A DNA stretch of 64,000 bases from Chitinophagaceae bacterium (GTDB lineage Bacteria; Bacteroidota; Bacteroidia; Chitinophagales; Chitinophagaceae): NCBI GenBank assembly GCA_024508725.1, contig JANINS010000003.1, forward strand, positions 1,054,001 to 1,118,000. Direction: 5' to 3'. The notes below the pieces were generated by a model, which was given only the letters and a program-made list of their open reading frames with translations, searched no databases and was not told the origin of the DNA. Both the position numbers and the translations under genes were made by a program. Below, in pieces: positions 15,479-25,106 of this stretch (positions within the stretch are counted from its first letter, which is position 1; the number at the start of each line of letters is the position of its first letter).

Positions 15479-18319
15479 TTAATGTGCTTCCAGCCAATTC
15501 ACACCACTTCCCACTTCAGCAACAACCGGAACTTCGTTAGGTAATTCCATTGCAGTCTGCATGTTTTCTATGATGATTGGTTTAATAATTTCCAACTCAT
15601 CCTGCGGAACATCGAACACCAATTCATCATGTACCTGCAGCACCATTTTCGATCTGAGCTTTCTTTCTTTCATCTCAGCATCAAGTTTGATCATAGCCAG
15701 CTTGATCATATCTGCAGCTGTGCCTTGTATTGGTGAGTTGATGGCGTTTCGTTCTGCAAAACCCCTTACAGTAAAATTGGCTGAGTTAATATCCTTCAAC
15801 CAACGCTTTCTTCCTTTCAATGTTTGTACAAAACCATTCTCACGGGCAAAATTGATCGTATCATCCATGTAACGTGTAATGCCGTTGAACTCCTGCTTGT
15901 ATTTATCGATGATCTCTTTTGCTTCTGCCCTGCTGATGCCAAGATTCTCTGATAAGCCGAAAGCACTTTGTCCGTAAACGATTCCAAAGTTCACACTCTT
16001 TGCTTTGTAACGCATTTCCTTCGTTACTTCTTCTTCTGAAACACCAAATACCTGTGCTGCTGTTGCGGTATGAATGTCTTTATTTAAACGAAATGCTTCA
16101 CACATGTTTTTATCACCACTGATCGCTGCAACAATTCTTAATTCTATCTGAGAATAGTCGGCACTCACCAATACATGTTCTGCATCTCGTGGAATAAACG
16201 CTTTTCGGATTTCCCTTCCTCTATCAGTTCTGATAGGAATATTCTGAAGATTCGGATTCGTACTGCTCAATCTTCCTGTAACAGCAACAGCCTGTGAAAA
16301 GCATGTATGTATTCTGCCTGTTTTTGGATTGATCATCAAAGGCAGTGCATCAACATAAGTTGATTTAAGTTTCGTGAACTCCCGGTAATCTAAAATATGT
16401 TTTGCGATCTCATGATTATTGGCAAGTTTCGCCAGCACATCTTCACCTGTTGCATATTGACCGGTTTTTGTCTTTTTTGCTTTTGGATCAAGCTTCATAT
16501 GCTCAAACAACACTTCACCCAATTGTTTGGGTGAACCCAGGTTGAATTTCAATCCGCAACAATCAAACACTTTCTGCTCAACTTCTTTGATCTCTTTATC
16601 CAATTGATTGGAATAATCTTTCAAAAATTCTACATCGATCTTCACGCCTTCATATTCCATATCAGCCAATACTCTCGTCAGTGGATTTTCTACTTCCGCA
16701 AAAACATTCTCCACCTCTTTAAATTTCAACAGCGGAACGAATTTGTCTTTTAGTTGTAGTGTGATGTCAGCATCTTCAGCAGCATATTCCTTGATCTTTT
16801 CCAGTTCCACATCTTTCATGCTGCCCTGCCCTTTTCCTTTCTTACCAATGAGATCTTCAATTGGGATTGGCTCGTATCCTAAATATTGAGCACTCAACAG
16901 GTCCATTCCTCTTCTGCCTTCCGGTTCGATAAGGTAATGAGCCAGCATAGTATCAAATATTTTTCCTTTAAGCTCAACCCCATACCATTTCATTACAATG
17001 ATGTCGTACTTGATGTTTTGTCCAACCCATCTTTTGCTTTCGTCATTGAACAATGGAGCAAGTGTTTCAAGAACCTGCTTTGTTCTTTCTGCAGATAAAC
17101 AAGGAATGTAATAACCTTCGGTTGGTTTGTACGAAAAACTGATGCCTACCAACTCTACCTGATTAGGATCGGTTCCGGTGGTTTCTGTATCGAAAGAAAT
17201 TTCGGGCTGCTGCATCAAATCATTAAGCAATTGCGGCAGTTTTTCATCCGTATCGATCAGTTCGTAATGATGTGGTGTATTGCTGATATTTTTATCTGCA
17301 TGAAAACCTGCATTCTCATCGGTTGATGGTTGTAGTGTATCAGGATTTACTTCCGCTTTTACCTTTATTGTTCTTCCTCCGCTAACAGCATTACCAAAAA
17401 GATCTGTTTGAACTCCTGTTGGTGCGGTTGAAAAAACATTGAACTCATCACCCAAAATTCTTTTTCCGAGTGTTTTAAATTCCAGTTCTGTAAAAACATC
17501 GATCAGCTCCTGTTTATTCCATTCTTTTAACCTGAAATCTTCTTCATGAAATTCAACCGGCACCGTTGTAATGATCGTTGCAAGTTTTTTACTCATGATG
17601 GCATCTTCTTTTCCTGCTTTCACTTTTTCACCCAAAGCACCTTTGATCTTGTCTGTGTTTTCAAGGATGTTTTCAAGTGAGCCGTATTCTTTCAACAATT
17701 TGGCTGCAGTTTTTTCACCCACACCTTTAATGCCCGGAATATTATCAACGGCATCACCCATCAATCCCAGCATGTCGATCACTTGTGTAACATTATCAAT
17801 GCCCCATTTCTCTGTGATCTTTTTTGCATCTAATATTTCAACATCTCCACCCTGGTAACCTGGTTTATAAATGTACACACAATCATGTATCAACAATTGA
17901 CCATAATCTTTATCAGGCGTTACCATGTACACATCATACTTGTTGTCTGCAGCCTGCCAAGCCAATGTTCCGATCACATCATCTGCTTCGTAGCCATCGA
18001 TCTCCATCACAGGAATGTTGAAGCCTTTGATGATCCTTTTGATATCTGGTAAAGAATCAAGCAAGTCTTCCGGTGCTTCCTGCCTGTTGGCCTTGTAATC
18101 TGAAAAATCTGTATGACGTTCAGTTGGAGCAAACGTGTCGAAACAGACAGCCATGTGTGTTGGCTTTTCTTTGTTGATCAGGTCTATCAACGTTGTAGTA
18201 AAACCAAACTGTGCATTTGTATTTCTTCCTTTCGAGGTAATTCTTGGATTGCGGATCAATGCATAATAGGCACGATAAATAAGAGCCATTGCATCGAGTA
18301 AGAACAGTTTTTTAGACAT
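15479..18319 (-). CDS. polA: DNA polymerase I
   Basis: 946 aa with all three domains. 5'-3' exonuclease (about 1-290, YRAYYAL and the DGYEADDVIG loop); 3'-5' exonuclease (about 355-530, with ExoI DTETTG intact, so proofreading is probably active); polymerase (about 560-946) with motif A DYSQIELR, motif B RYKAKSVNFGIVYG and motif C VHDELV. Acts in Okazaki fragment processing and repair. Single-gene transcription unit; dispersed repeat copy 2 lies just upstream of the start. Confidence 0.97.
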   Translation of the reverse strand: MSKKLFLLDAMALIYRAYYALIRNPRITSKGRNTNAQFGFTTTLIDLINKEKPTHMAVCFDTFAPTERHTDFSDYKANRQEAPEDLLDSLPDIKRIIKGFNIPVMEIDGYEADDVIGTLAWQAADNKYDVYMVTPDKDYGQLLIHDCVYIYKPGYQGGDVEILDAKKITEKWGIDNVTQVIDMLGLMGDAVDNIPGIKGVGEKTAAKLLKEYGSLENILENTDKIKGALGEKVKAGKEDAIMSKKLATIITTVPVEFHEEDFRLKEWNKQELIDVFTELEFKTLGKRILGDEFNVFSTAPTGVQTDLFGNAVSGGRTIKVKAEVNPDTLQPSTDENAGFHADKNISNTPHHYELIDTDEKLPQLLNDLMQQPEISFDTETTGTDPNQVELVGISFSYKPTEGYYIPCLSAERTKQVLETLAPLFNDESKRWVGQNIKYDIIVMKWYGVELKGKIFDTMLAHYLIEPEGRRGMDLLSAQYLGYEPIPIEDLIGKKGKGQGSMKDVELEKIKEYAAEDADITLQLKDKFVPLLKFKEVENVFAEVENPLTRVLADMEYEGVKIDVEFLKDYSNQLDKEIKEVEQKVFDCCGLKFNLGSPKQLGEVLFEHMKLDPKAKKTKTGQYATGEDVLAKLANNHEIAKHILDYREFTKLKSTYVDALPLMINPKTGRIHTCFSQAVAVTGRLSSTNPNLQNIPIRTDRGREIRKAFIPRDAEHVLVSADYSQIELRIVAAISGDKNMCEAFRLNKDIHTATAAQVFGVSEEEVTKEMRYKAKSVNFGIVYGQSAFGLSENLGISRAEAKEIIDKYKQEFNGITRYMDDTINFARENGFVQTLKGRKRWLKDINSANFTVRGFAERNAINSPIQGTAADMIKLAMIKLDAEMKERKLRSKMVLQVHDELVFDVPQDELEIIKPIIIENMQTAMELPNEVPVVAEVGSGVNWLEAH

Positions 18320-18349
18320 GTGGCGAAGGTAATAATTGGTTGATGGACT

Positions 18350-18415
18350 TAGCTGCTGTGCTACTATGTTGCTCCTGTTGTGTCACTCACTTTTACAATT
18401 CGTTCGCTATTCGGC
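18350..18415 (+). repeat. dispersed TTGYGWCRC repeat, copy 2
   Basis: Core TTGTGTCACTCACTTTTAC at 18378-18396, with upstream GTGCTACTAT and downstream GTTCGCTATTCGG. The upstream part matches copies 4 and 7, the downstream part matches copy 11. This copy therefore links the two sequence subtypes into one family. It lies just upstream of polA. Confidence 0.7.
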
Positions 18416-18463
18416 AATTTACATTCATAAAGAAGTGTATTTATAAATGAGGTTTTAATAAAA

Positions 18464-18494
18464 TAAAAAAGGCTGCATCAACTGATACAGCCTT
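18464..18494 (-). terminator. intrinsic terminator of the M13 peptidase gene
   Basis: AAGGCTG(C)ATCA/TGAT(A)CAGCCTT stem; on the minus strand it ends in a T6 run, 23 bp past the stop at 18517. Confidence 0.8.
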
Positions 18495-18516
18495 AGATAT
18501 TAATGTTTTAAAAGAT

Positions 18517-20550
18517 TTACCAGATGCGGATCCTTTCATTTTCAGGTTTCCACATCTTATCTCCCTGCTTAACGCCAAAAGCTGAATAGAAAGGAGGGAA
18601 ATTCATTAATGGTCCGTTCACTCTCCAGATTGCAGGTGAGTGAGGATCAGTATTGATCCTGGTACGGATCGACTCATCTTTATACTTGCTTCTCCAGATC
18701 TGTGCATAAGAAAGGAAGAAACGCTGGTCAGGTGTAAAGCCATCAACCTTGGTTGTATCCTTACCTTGTTGCGTTAATTTGAATGCATCATAAGCGATCG
18801 CAATGCCACCGATATCTGCCATATTCTCACCTAAAGTAAGTTCTCCGTTCACATGCAGAGAATCAAGTACTGTGAACATCTTGTATTGATCAACCACCAG
18901 CTTACCTTTTTCTTTGAACTTCACTTCATCCTGTGCTGACCACCAGTTTCTCATGTTACCGTCTTTATCGTATTGTGCACCCTGGTCATCAAAACCATGC
19001 GTCATTTCGTGACCGATCACCATTCCAATTCCACCATAATTGATCGCATCATCAGCAGCAGGATCGAAGAAAGGAAACTGTAAAATTCCTGCAGGGAAAA
19101 CGATCTCGTTGAATGTTGGATTATAATATGCATTGATTGTTGGAGGTGTCATGCCCCATTCTGTTCTGTCAACAGGCTGTCCTACTTTACTCACCTGGTA
19201 AGCATATTCATTTTTACTTGCAGCAACAAGATTCTCATAGAACGTTCCTTTGTTGATCTTCACTTTGCTATAATCTTTCCACTTCTCAGGATAGCCGATC
19301 TTCTTTAAGAAGGTGTGCAGTTTATCAATGGCTTTTTCCTTGGTGCTGTCTGTCATCCAATCCAAGCTCTTGATCCTTGTTTCGAATGCAGTACCCAGGT
19401 TATTCACCAGATCCATCATTCTTTTCTTCGCATCTTCCGTAAAATATTTTTTTACATACAACTGTCCCAAAGCTTCACCTAAACTTCCATCTACATCTGC
19501 CACTACTCTTTCCCATCTTGGTTTAAGTTCTTGCTGACCGCTTAGTACTTTATCATATTCAAACTCTGCATTTACAAAAGGAGAACTCAATGCACTCGCA
19601 GCATCATCTAAGGTGTGTGCTTTTAAATAGATCTTCCATGTTTCCACAGGAACCGATTTCAATAATCCATTCAGTTTAGCATAATAACCAGGCTGGGCAA
19701 CGTTCAAAGAATCACTTTTGATCATCATCTTTCCAAGCACATCTCTCCATCCAAAATTTGGTTGTTGCTTTTCAAGATCGGCCACGGCCATTTTATTGTA
19801 ATTGATCTGCGGATTTCTCAACTCAACATTTGTTCTGTGACCCGAAGCCATTTGTTTCTCCATCTCATAGATCGTTTCTGCATTTTTTCTTGCAGTAGTA
19901 CTATCAGCTCCTGTAAGTGAGAACAACTTAGCTATATAAGTTTTGTAAGCAGTTACTACAGCTTGTGTAGCAGCATCATTTTTAAAATAATAATCCCTGT
20001 CTGGCAATCCCAAACCACCCTGGTAGAATGTAGGAATGTTTACTGTACTAGCTTTCTCATCTGCACCAATGTAAGCAAGAAACAGTAGTGTGTTGTAGCT
20101 GGTTTGTTCTTCTGCAACAAAGCTCATTACACCTTTTGCATCTTTGATGCCATCGATCTTTTGCAGTACTGGTTTTACCGGATCATAACCTCTTTTCTCA
20201 ATCGCTGCAGAATCCATTCCTGAGGCATAAAGATCACCTACCTGTTGTTCAAGGCTGCCATCTTTATTACTGCCCTTACCCAACTCTTCCATCAATTCTT
20301 TTAAACGTTGTTGAGTGGCTTTATGCAGATCGTAGAATCCACCTACACCATTTTCAGTTGGTGGAATAACAGCTTTTTTGATCCATGCTCCATTGGCATA
20401 CATAAAAAAGTCGTCACCCGGTTTAACCGAAGAATCAATATTCGATGGATCGAGAAACTTTTGTGTGGTCTGATCTGATTTTACTTTACAGGCATTGAAC
20501 ACGGTAGCACCTGTTACCAACACAGAAGCAAGCAATAAATACTTTTTCAT
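18517..20550 (-). CDS. M13 family metallopeptidase, lipoprotein (PepO/neprilysin-like)
   Basis: 677 aa. Lipoprotein signal peptide with lipobox FNAC (Cys about residue 20), so it is anchored in the cell envelope. Zinc site HEMTH (about residues 508-512) in VIGHEMTHGFDDQGAQYD, third ligand Glu in ENMADIGG, and the C-terminal CRVW-like end replaced by RIRIW. Degrades peptides of up to about 40 residues in the periplasm or at the cell surface. Monocistronic, between two intrinsic terminators. Confidence 0.93.
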   Translation of the reverse strand: MKKYLLLASVLVTGATVFNACKVKSDQTTQKFLDPSNIDSSVKPGDDFFMYANGAWIKKAVIPPTENGVGGFYDLHKATQQRLKELMEELGKGSNKDGSLEQQVGDLYASGMDSAAIEKRGYDPVKPVLQKIDGIKDAKGVMSFVAEEQTSYNTLLFLAYIGADEKASTVNIPTFYQGGLGLPDRDYYFKNDAATQAVVTAYKTYIAKLFSLTGADSTTARKNAETIYEMEKQMASGHRTNVELRNPQINYNKMAVADLEKQQPNFGWRDVLGKMMIKSDSLNVAQPGYYAKLNGLLKSVPVETWKIYLKAHTLDDAASALSSPFVNAEFEYDKVLSGQQELKPRWERVVADVDGSLGEALGQLYVKKYFTEDAKKRMMDLVNNLGTAFETRIKSLDWMTDSTKEKAIDKLHTFLKKIGYPEKWKDYSKVKINKGTFYENLVAASKNEYAYQVSKVGQPVDRTEWGMTPPTINAYYNPTFNEIVFPAGILQFPFFDPAADDAINYGGIGMVIGHEMTHGFDDQGAQYDKDGNMRNWWSAQDEVKFKEKGKLVVDQYKMFTVLDSLHVNGELTLGENMADIGGIAIAYDAFKLTQQGKDTTKVDGFTPDQRFFLSYAQIWRSKYKDESIRTRINTDPHSPAIWRVNGPLMNFPPFYSAFGVKQGDKMWKPENERIRIW

Positions 20551-20625
20551 CTGGGATTATTTGTTTTTAGTTGATGAAATTAATGAAGCTGAAAATTACC
20601 CGTTGAAATATTTGATAAGAGGAAT

Positions 20626-20654
20626 AAAAAAAGCACCAACCAGGGTTGATGCTT
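20626..20654 (-). terminator. intrinsic terminator of the PfkB kinase gene
   Basis: AAGCACCAACC/GGTTGATGCTT stem with a 2-base loop and a T run on the minus strand, 28 bp past the stop. Confidence 0.8.
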
Positions 20655-20682
20655 TCTAAAGATACCATCCGTATAGTCGGGG

Positions 20683-21606
20683 TTATACTAAATCAATATC
20701 AAAATTCACCAGTTGAACAAACTCGTTCAACCTTGCATCAATATCAGCTTTGCTGATCTCTCTCAATCTTTCCGTTCCAAACTTCTCTACACAAAAGCTT
20801 GCCATCGCAGAACCTACGATGATCGCAGTCTTCATATTCTTGAAAGATATGTCTTTCGTTCTGGCCAAATGACCAATAAATCCACCGGCGAAAGTATCAC
20901 CGGCACCAGTTGGGTCAAACACTTCTTCCAAAGGCAAAGCAGGAGCAAAGAATACGCTGTTCTCGTGGAATAATAAAGCACCATGCTCACCTTTTTTAAT
21001 GATCAGGTATTTCGGTCCCATTGTCATGATCTTCTGTGCAGCTCTAACCAAAGAAAATTCACCACTCAATTCTCTTGCTTCGCTATCGTTCACCAACAGC
21101 ACATCTACTTTAGCGATCACTGCTTTCAGATCATCCAAAGCAACTTCCATCCAGAAGTTCATCGTGTCCATTACGATCAGCTTTGGTTTATTCTTCAGTT
21201 GATCAATAACACTCAACTGTACAGCAGGAGCCAGGTTTCCCAGCATTAAAAATTCGCAATCCTGGTAGCTATCCGGAACTTTCGGGTCAAAAGTGCCAAG
21301 CACATTTAGCTCAGTCACCAAAGTATCCCTTGTATTCATATCCATGTGGTACTTACCACTCCAGAAGAAACTTTTCTCGTCTTTTTTTATCTGCACACCT
21401 TCCAAAGCCACACCTCTTGCCGTTAATGCATCCAGTTCTGCCTGTGGAAAATCACCACCTACAACAGAAATTTGTTTCACCGGCTGGGTAAAGTTCGAGG
21501 CACACCATGCAATATATGTAGCAGCACCACCAATGATCTTGTCAGTTTTTCCAAAAGGGGTTTCAATCGCATCAAAAGCCATTGAACCCACCACAACTAA
21601 ACTCAT
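20683..21606 (-). CDS. PfkB family carbohydrate/nucleoside kinase
   Basis: 307 aa. Ribokinase fold: N-terminal GGAATYIAW substrate-binding motif and the C-terminal PfkB signature DPTGAGDTFAGG, which holds the catalytic Asp. The start at ATG 21606 (MSLVVVGSMAFD) fits the family; a longer frame to 21735 would include part of a dispersed repeat and is rejected. Substrate not decided: adenosine/ribokinase-like sugars are possible. It precedes the paa regulator divergently. Confidence 0.9.
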   Translation of the reverse strand: MSLVVVGSMAFDAIETPFGKTDKIIGGAATYIAWCASNFTQPVKQISVVGGDFPQAELDALTARGVALEGVQIKKDEKSFFWSGKYHMDMNTRDTLVTELNVLGTFDPKVPDSYQDCEFLMLGNLAPAVQLSVIDQLKNKPKLIVMDTMNFWMEVALDDLKAVIAKVDVLLVNDSEARELSGEFSLVRAAQKIMTMGPKYLIIKKGEHGALLFHENSVFFAPALPLEEVFDPTGAGDTFAGGFIGHLARTKDISFKNMKTAIIVGSAMASFCVEKFGTERLREISKADIDARLNEFVQLVNFDIDLV

Positions 21607-21716
21607 AATCAGTATTGTTTTATGGGCTGCGAAGCTATGGTTTTTATAGGAACACGAATGACACGGATTTAGCGGAACAAAGCTGATAATTATTGCTCCA
21701 TCTTTAGTTCTTCGTG

Positions 21717-21752
21717 GCATCACCTGTTGTGTCACTCACTTGTACGTTCCGA
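21717..21752 (+). repeat. dispersed TTGYGWCRC repeat, copy 3
   Basis: Core TTGTGTCACTCACTTGTAC (21727-21745) preceded by GGCATCACCTG and followed by GTTCCGAACC; the nearest form to the consensus. It lies in the spacer between the PfkB kinase and TetR genes. Confidence 0.75.
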
Positions 21753-21853
21753 ACCTTACTCAACAATCAGCTTTTAAAGTAAACTCATCTGCGGCAATCC
21801 GTTTGATCTGCGTTATTCGTGTTCCATCCTCAAAAAACTAACAAAAATTCACA

Positions 21854-21885
21854 TTTGTATTCCTAACGTTTGTTAGTTACATTCG
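21854..21885 (+). promoter_or_regulatory. paa promoter with palindromic operator
   Basis: TTTG (21854-21857), 20-bp spacer, then TACATTCG (21878-21885), close to the Bacteroidota -33/-7 promoter. The palindrome CTAAC-GTTT-GTTAG (21863-21876) fills the spacer and overlaps the promoter. A TetR-type repressor encoded 16 bp downstream is the natural ligand, giving autoregulation of the paa operon. Confidence 0.65.
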
Positions 21886-21891
21886 CACTCT

Positions 21892-22482
21892 ATGGGACGA
21901 ATTCAAACCCTCAATAATTCCAGCCGAAAGGAGATCATTGTAGAAAAAGCCGCTAACCTCTTTAAAGAGAAAGGTTATAAAGCAGCCAGCATGAGAGATC
22001 TTGCCGAAGTAGTTGGTGTAGAAGCAGCAAGCTTGTATAATCATATCAAAAGCAAATCAGAATTATTGCATGTGATCTGCCTGGATGTTGCGAATCGATT
22101 TACCAACAAGATCGATGAAGTTGAGGCAGAAGAACTTTCTGCAAAAGAAAAAATTGAAATACTGCTCCGTTTTCACATACAGGAGATGCTGAACAACTAC
22201 GAAGATGTAATTGTTAGTGACAGGGAGTGGAAGCATTTATCAGAGCCGTATCTCTCAAATTTTCGCCACCAGCGAAAAACATATCGCAAACGTTTTGCAG
22301 CGATCATAGAAGAAGGAATTAAAAAGAAAGAGATCAAAAAGATCGATGCTTCTACAGCAGTGCTCATTATGCTGCATGCAGTGAGTGGCATCGAAAGCTT
22401 TCACCGCAGCAAACAAAAGATCAGCGGTAAAGAACTGGAAGAAAATATGGTTACCATTCTCATCAACGGATTAGCGAAATAG
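21892..22482 (+). CDS. TetR family regulator of the phenylacetate cluster
   Basis: 196 aa. N-terminal TetR helix-turn-helix (about residues 13-60: KGYKAASMRDLAEVVGVEAASLYNHIKSK), shown here in part as AASLYNHI. The C-terminal ligand domain resembles TetR_C_33/PaaR-type proteins. It starts the paa cluster, 2 bp from paaE, and has a palindrome in its own promoter. By analogy with PaaR it probably represses the cluster and responds to phenylacetyl-CoA; this is inferred from context. Confidence 0.88.
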   Translation: MGRIQTLNNSSRKEIIVEKAANLFKEKGYKAASMRDLAEVVGVEAASLYNHIKSKSELLHVICLDVANRFTNKIDEVEAEELSAKEKIEILLRFHIQEMLNNYEDVIVSDREWKHLSEPYLSNFRHQRKTYRKRFAAIIEEGIKKKEIKKIDASTAVLIMLHAVSGIESFHRSKQKISGKELEENMVTILINGLAK

Positions 22483-22483
22483 T

Positions 22484-23569
22484 ATGGCTTTACATTTTCA
22501 TAAGCTTAAGGTTACAGCGGTAAGAAAAGAAACACCAGATTGTGTGTCGGTAAGTTTTGAAGTCCCGGAAGGATTGAAGAAAGACTTTGCATACCAGGCC
22601 GGACAAAACCTAACCGTTCGTCACTGGTTTGATGGGAATGAAGAAGTTCGTCGTTCTTATTCATTGTGCAGCTCTCCATTAGATAATGAATGGAAAGTTG
22701 CGATAAAGAAAGTTTCCGGAGGTGCCTTCTCCACTTTTGCCAATGACGAGTTGAAGCCCTTGCACATCTTGGAAGTAATGCCACCAACAGGAAAATTCAC
22801 TATTGATATCAATCCTGCCAATAAGAAGAACTATGTTGCTTTCGCTGCAGGAAGTGGCATTACACCCATCATATCCATCATTAAAACTGTTTTGAGAACA
22901 GAGCCCGAAAGCCAGTTCACATTAGTGTATGGTAACAGAAACAGGACATCCATCATATTCAAAGAAGAACTCGAAGCACTCAAGAACAAGTTCATGAGTC
23001 GATTCCGGATTATTCATGTATTGAGCCGTGAGTTGACTGATGCTACGATCAATCATGGAAGAATAGATGCCGATAAATGCGAAACGCTTTTCACCAATCA
23101 TGTAGATATCGATGCAGATGAAATTTTCATTTGCGGACCAGAATCGATGATCTTTTGTGTAAGAGATTATTTGAAGGCGAAAGGAGTTGATTCAAAGAAG
23201 ATACATTTTGAGTTGTTCACTTCACCAGATCAAACAAAGTCAAAAGTCAAAAGTCAAAAGTCAAAAGAAGAAGAGGTTCATGTTCCAAAAAGCCGCATCC
23301 ACATCATCAGAGATGGCCGTCATTTTGAATTCGATCTTGAGTACGACAGCGAACCAATTTTAGATGCAGCAATTCACAATGGAATTGATTTGCCTTATAG
23401 CTGTAAAGGTGGCGTTTGCTCTACTTGTTCAGCAAAAGTGACAGAAGGAGAAGTTAAAATGGATGTTTGCTATGCCCTCGAACCTGAAGATGTGGCAAAA
23501 GGATTCATACTCACCTGTCAATCACATCCTAAGACAGAAAGAGTGGTAGTGAACTTCGATGCTGTTTAG
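22484..23569 (+). CDS. paaE: phenylacetyl-CoA epoxidase reductase subunit PaaE
   Basis: 361 aa. NADPH-dependent reductase that feeds electrons to the PaaABC oxygenase. FAD domain (RRSYSLCSSP), NAD(P) domain (AAGSGITPIISI, FICGPESMI) and a C-terminal plant-type 2Fe-2S ferredoxin (CKGGVCSTCSAK with a later CQSHP Cys). The linker between reductase and ferredoxin is lengthened by a heptanucleotide repeat (AAAGTCA, 23236-23267), read as a Lys/Ser-rich stretch. paaE comes first here rather than last as in Escherichia coli. Confidence 0.94.
   Translation: MALHFHKLKVTAVRKETPDCVSVSFEVPEGLKKDFAYQAGQNLTVRHWFDGNEEVRRSYSLCSSPLDNEWKVAIKKVSGGAFSTFANDELKPLHILEVMPPTGKFTIDINPANKKNYVAFAAGSGITPIISIIKTVLRTEPESQFTLVYGNRNRTSIIFKEELEALKNKFMSRFRIIHVLSRELTDATINHGRIDADKCETLFTNHVDIDADEIFICGPESMIFCVRDYLKAKGVDSKKIHFELFTSPDQTKSKVKSQKSKEEEVHVPKSRIHIIRDGRHFEFDLEYDSEPILDAAIHNGIDLPYSCKGGVCSTCSAKVTEGEVKMDVCYALEPEDVAKGFILTCQSHPKTERVVVNFDAV
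23236..23267 (+). repeat. AAAGTCA heptanucleotide repeat inside paaE
   Basis: Four full AAAGTCA units and a partial fifth (AAAG), in frame within the interdomain linker. The 7-bp unit is not a multiple of three, so gain or loss of one unit would cut off the ferredoxin domain. Confidence 0.85.
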
Positions 23570-23586
23570 TTGTTAAGAAGTTGATA

Positions 23587-23700
23587 GCTCGTATTCGAGC
23601 GAAAGATGTTTGATAATTTTGTTTGGAAACCACAAAGACTGGAAGACACAAAGGAATACAAAAGGCTTAGTAATCTTAGTGCCTTAGTGTCTTCGTGGTT
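23587..23700. repeat. hairpin and imperfect inverted repeat between paaE and paaA
   Basis: A perfect GCTCG-TATT-CGAGC hairpin (23587-23600) is followed by an imperfect inverted repeat. Its left arm is AACCACAAAGACTGGAAGACA (from 23628) and its right arm ends CTTAGTGTCTTCGTGGTT (to 23700). This is a REP-like intergenic element. It could attenuate or process the message between paaE and paaA. Confidence 0.6.
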
Positions 23701-23718
23701 CAAAAAAAATATTGCCGT

Positions 23719-24666
23719 ATGCACGTACATGATTTAGAAACAACTTTCCAGGATAAGATCGATAACGAAATTCGTATCGAGCCTAAAGATTGGATGCCGG
23801 AGAAATATCGCCAGACCTTGATCAGGCAAATTTCGCAGCATGCTCACAGCGAAATTGTAGGTATGCTACCAGAAGGAAATTGGATATCCAGAGCCCCATC
23901 TTTGAGAAGAAAAGCAATTCTGTTAGCGAAAGTGCAGGATGAAGCGGGTCATGGATTATACTTGTATTCTGCTGCAGAAACACTTGGTATCAGCAGGGAA
24001 GAAATGTATGATCAGCTACACACAGGTAAAGCAAAATATTCTTCCATATTCAATTATCCAACACTCACATGGGCTGATGTTGGTGCAATAGGTTGGTTGG
24101 TTGATGGTGCAGCAATCATGAACCAGGTTCCACTTTGCAGAACCAGTTACGGTCCTTATGCAAGAGCAATGGTGAGGGTTTGTAAAGAAGAAAGTTTTCA
24201 TCAACGCCAGGGCTTCGAGGCTTTGTTGCATTTGAGTCGTGGTACGGAAGATCAAAAGAAAATGTGCCAGGATGCCATTGATCGTTGGTGGTGGCCTAGT
24301 GTGATGATGTTTGGTCCGAGTGATGATGAATCTCCTAACACAGCTTTGAGTATGAAATGGCGAATCAAACGTTTTACGAATGATGAGCTTCGCCAGAAGT
24401 TTGTTGATGTATGTGCAGAGCAGGTAAAAATTTTAGGAATGACTTTACCTGATCCTGATCTGAAATGGAATGAAGAAAAAGGACATTATGATTTTGGAAA
24501 GATCAACTGGGAAGAATTCTGGAATGTGGTGAGTGGAAACGGTCCTTGCAATAAACAAAGACTTGATACAAGAAAGAAAGCATGGGAAAACGGAGCCTGG
24601 GTTAGAGAAGCTGCAACGGCTCATGCTGAAAAAAGAAAAGCAAAAGAAGCTGTGCAGGCTGCATAG
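23719..24666 (+). CDS. paaA: phenylacetyl-CoA epoxidase catalytic subunit PaaA
   Basis: 315 aa. Ferritin-like di-iron oxygenase that forms the ring 1,2-epoxide of phenylacetyl-CoA. Iron-ligand motifs: EIVGMLPEG, then [13 protein letters not shown] (ExxH), then [13 protein letters not shown] (ExxH). The ATG at 23719 (MHVHDLETT) is used; the longer frame from 23695 runs into the inverted repeat. Length matches the family. Confidence 0.96.
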   Translation: MHVHDLETTFQDKIDNEIRIEPKDWMPEKYRQTLIRQISQHAHSEIVGMLPEGNWISRAPSLRRKAILLAKVQDEAGHGLYLYSAAETLGISREEMYDQLHTGKAKYSSIFNYPTLTWADVGAIGWLVDGAAIMNQVPLCRTSYGPYARAMVRVCKEESFHQRQGFEALLHLSRGTEDQKKMCQDAIDRWWWPSVMMFGPSDDESPNTALSMKWRIKRFTNDELRQKFVDVCAEQVKILGMTLPDPDLKWNEEKGHYDFGKINWEEFWNVVSGNGPCNKQRLDTRKKAWENGAWVREAATAHAEKRKAKEAVQAA

Positions 24667-24680
24667 ATTTATTTACCAGG

Positions 24681-24730
24681 CTGTAGTGCTACTATAAAGC
24701 TTTACTTGCGTCGCACTCTTGTACTTAAAG
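24681..24730 (+). repeat. dispersed TTGYGWCRC repeat, copy 4
   Basis: GTAGTGCTACTATAAAGC followed by core TTGCGTCGCACTCTTGTAC (24706-24724). Very like copy 7. It sits inside the paa operon, between paaA and paaB. Confidence 0.75.
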
Positions 24731-24746
24731 AACATTACTGAGCTAT

Positions 24747-25106
24747 ATGAATACAAACTTCATTAAGAAATTCCTCTACGGAGATTATGGCGAGATCAAA
24801 GCCGGTGGTCCATCATCAGCTAAGAAAACAGAATGGCCTTTGTGGGAAATCTTCATCCGTAGCAAACAAGGCTTAGATCATAAACATGTAGGTAGCCTGC
24901 ATGCTGCCGATGCACAAATGGCAATCGAGAATGCAAGAGATGTGTACACACGTAGAATGGAAGGTGTAAGTATTTGGGTAGTGGAGAGTAAAAACATTCA
25001 TGCCAGCAACCCGGATGAAGCAGAAGCTTTGTACGATCCGGCGAATGATAAAGTTTATCGCCATCCAACATTCTATGATCTTCCTGATGAACTTAAACAC
25101 ATGTGA
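24747..25106 (+). CDS. paaB: phenylacetyl-CoA epoxidase subunit PaaB
   Basis: 119 aa. Small structural subunit bridging PaaAC heterodimers; no catalytic site of its own. Recognised by WPLWEIFIRSKQGLDHKHVG and the following HAADAQMAIENARDVYTRR segment. The stop overlaps the paaC start (TGATG). Separated from paaA by a dispersed repeat, so it may partly depend on readthrough from upstream. Confidence 0.94.
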   Translation: MNTNFIKKFLYGDYGEIKAGGPSSAKKTEWPLWEIFIRSKQGLDHKHVGSLHAADAQMAIENARDVYTRRMEGVSIWVVESKNIHASNPDEAEALYDPANDKVYRHPTFYDLPDELKHM

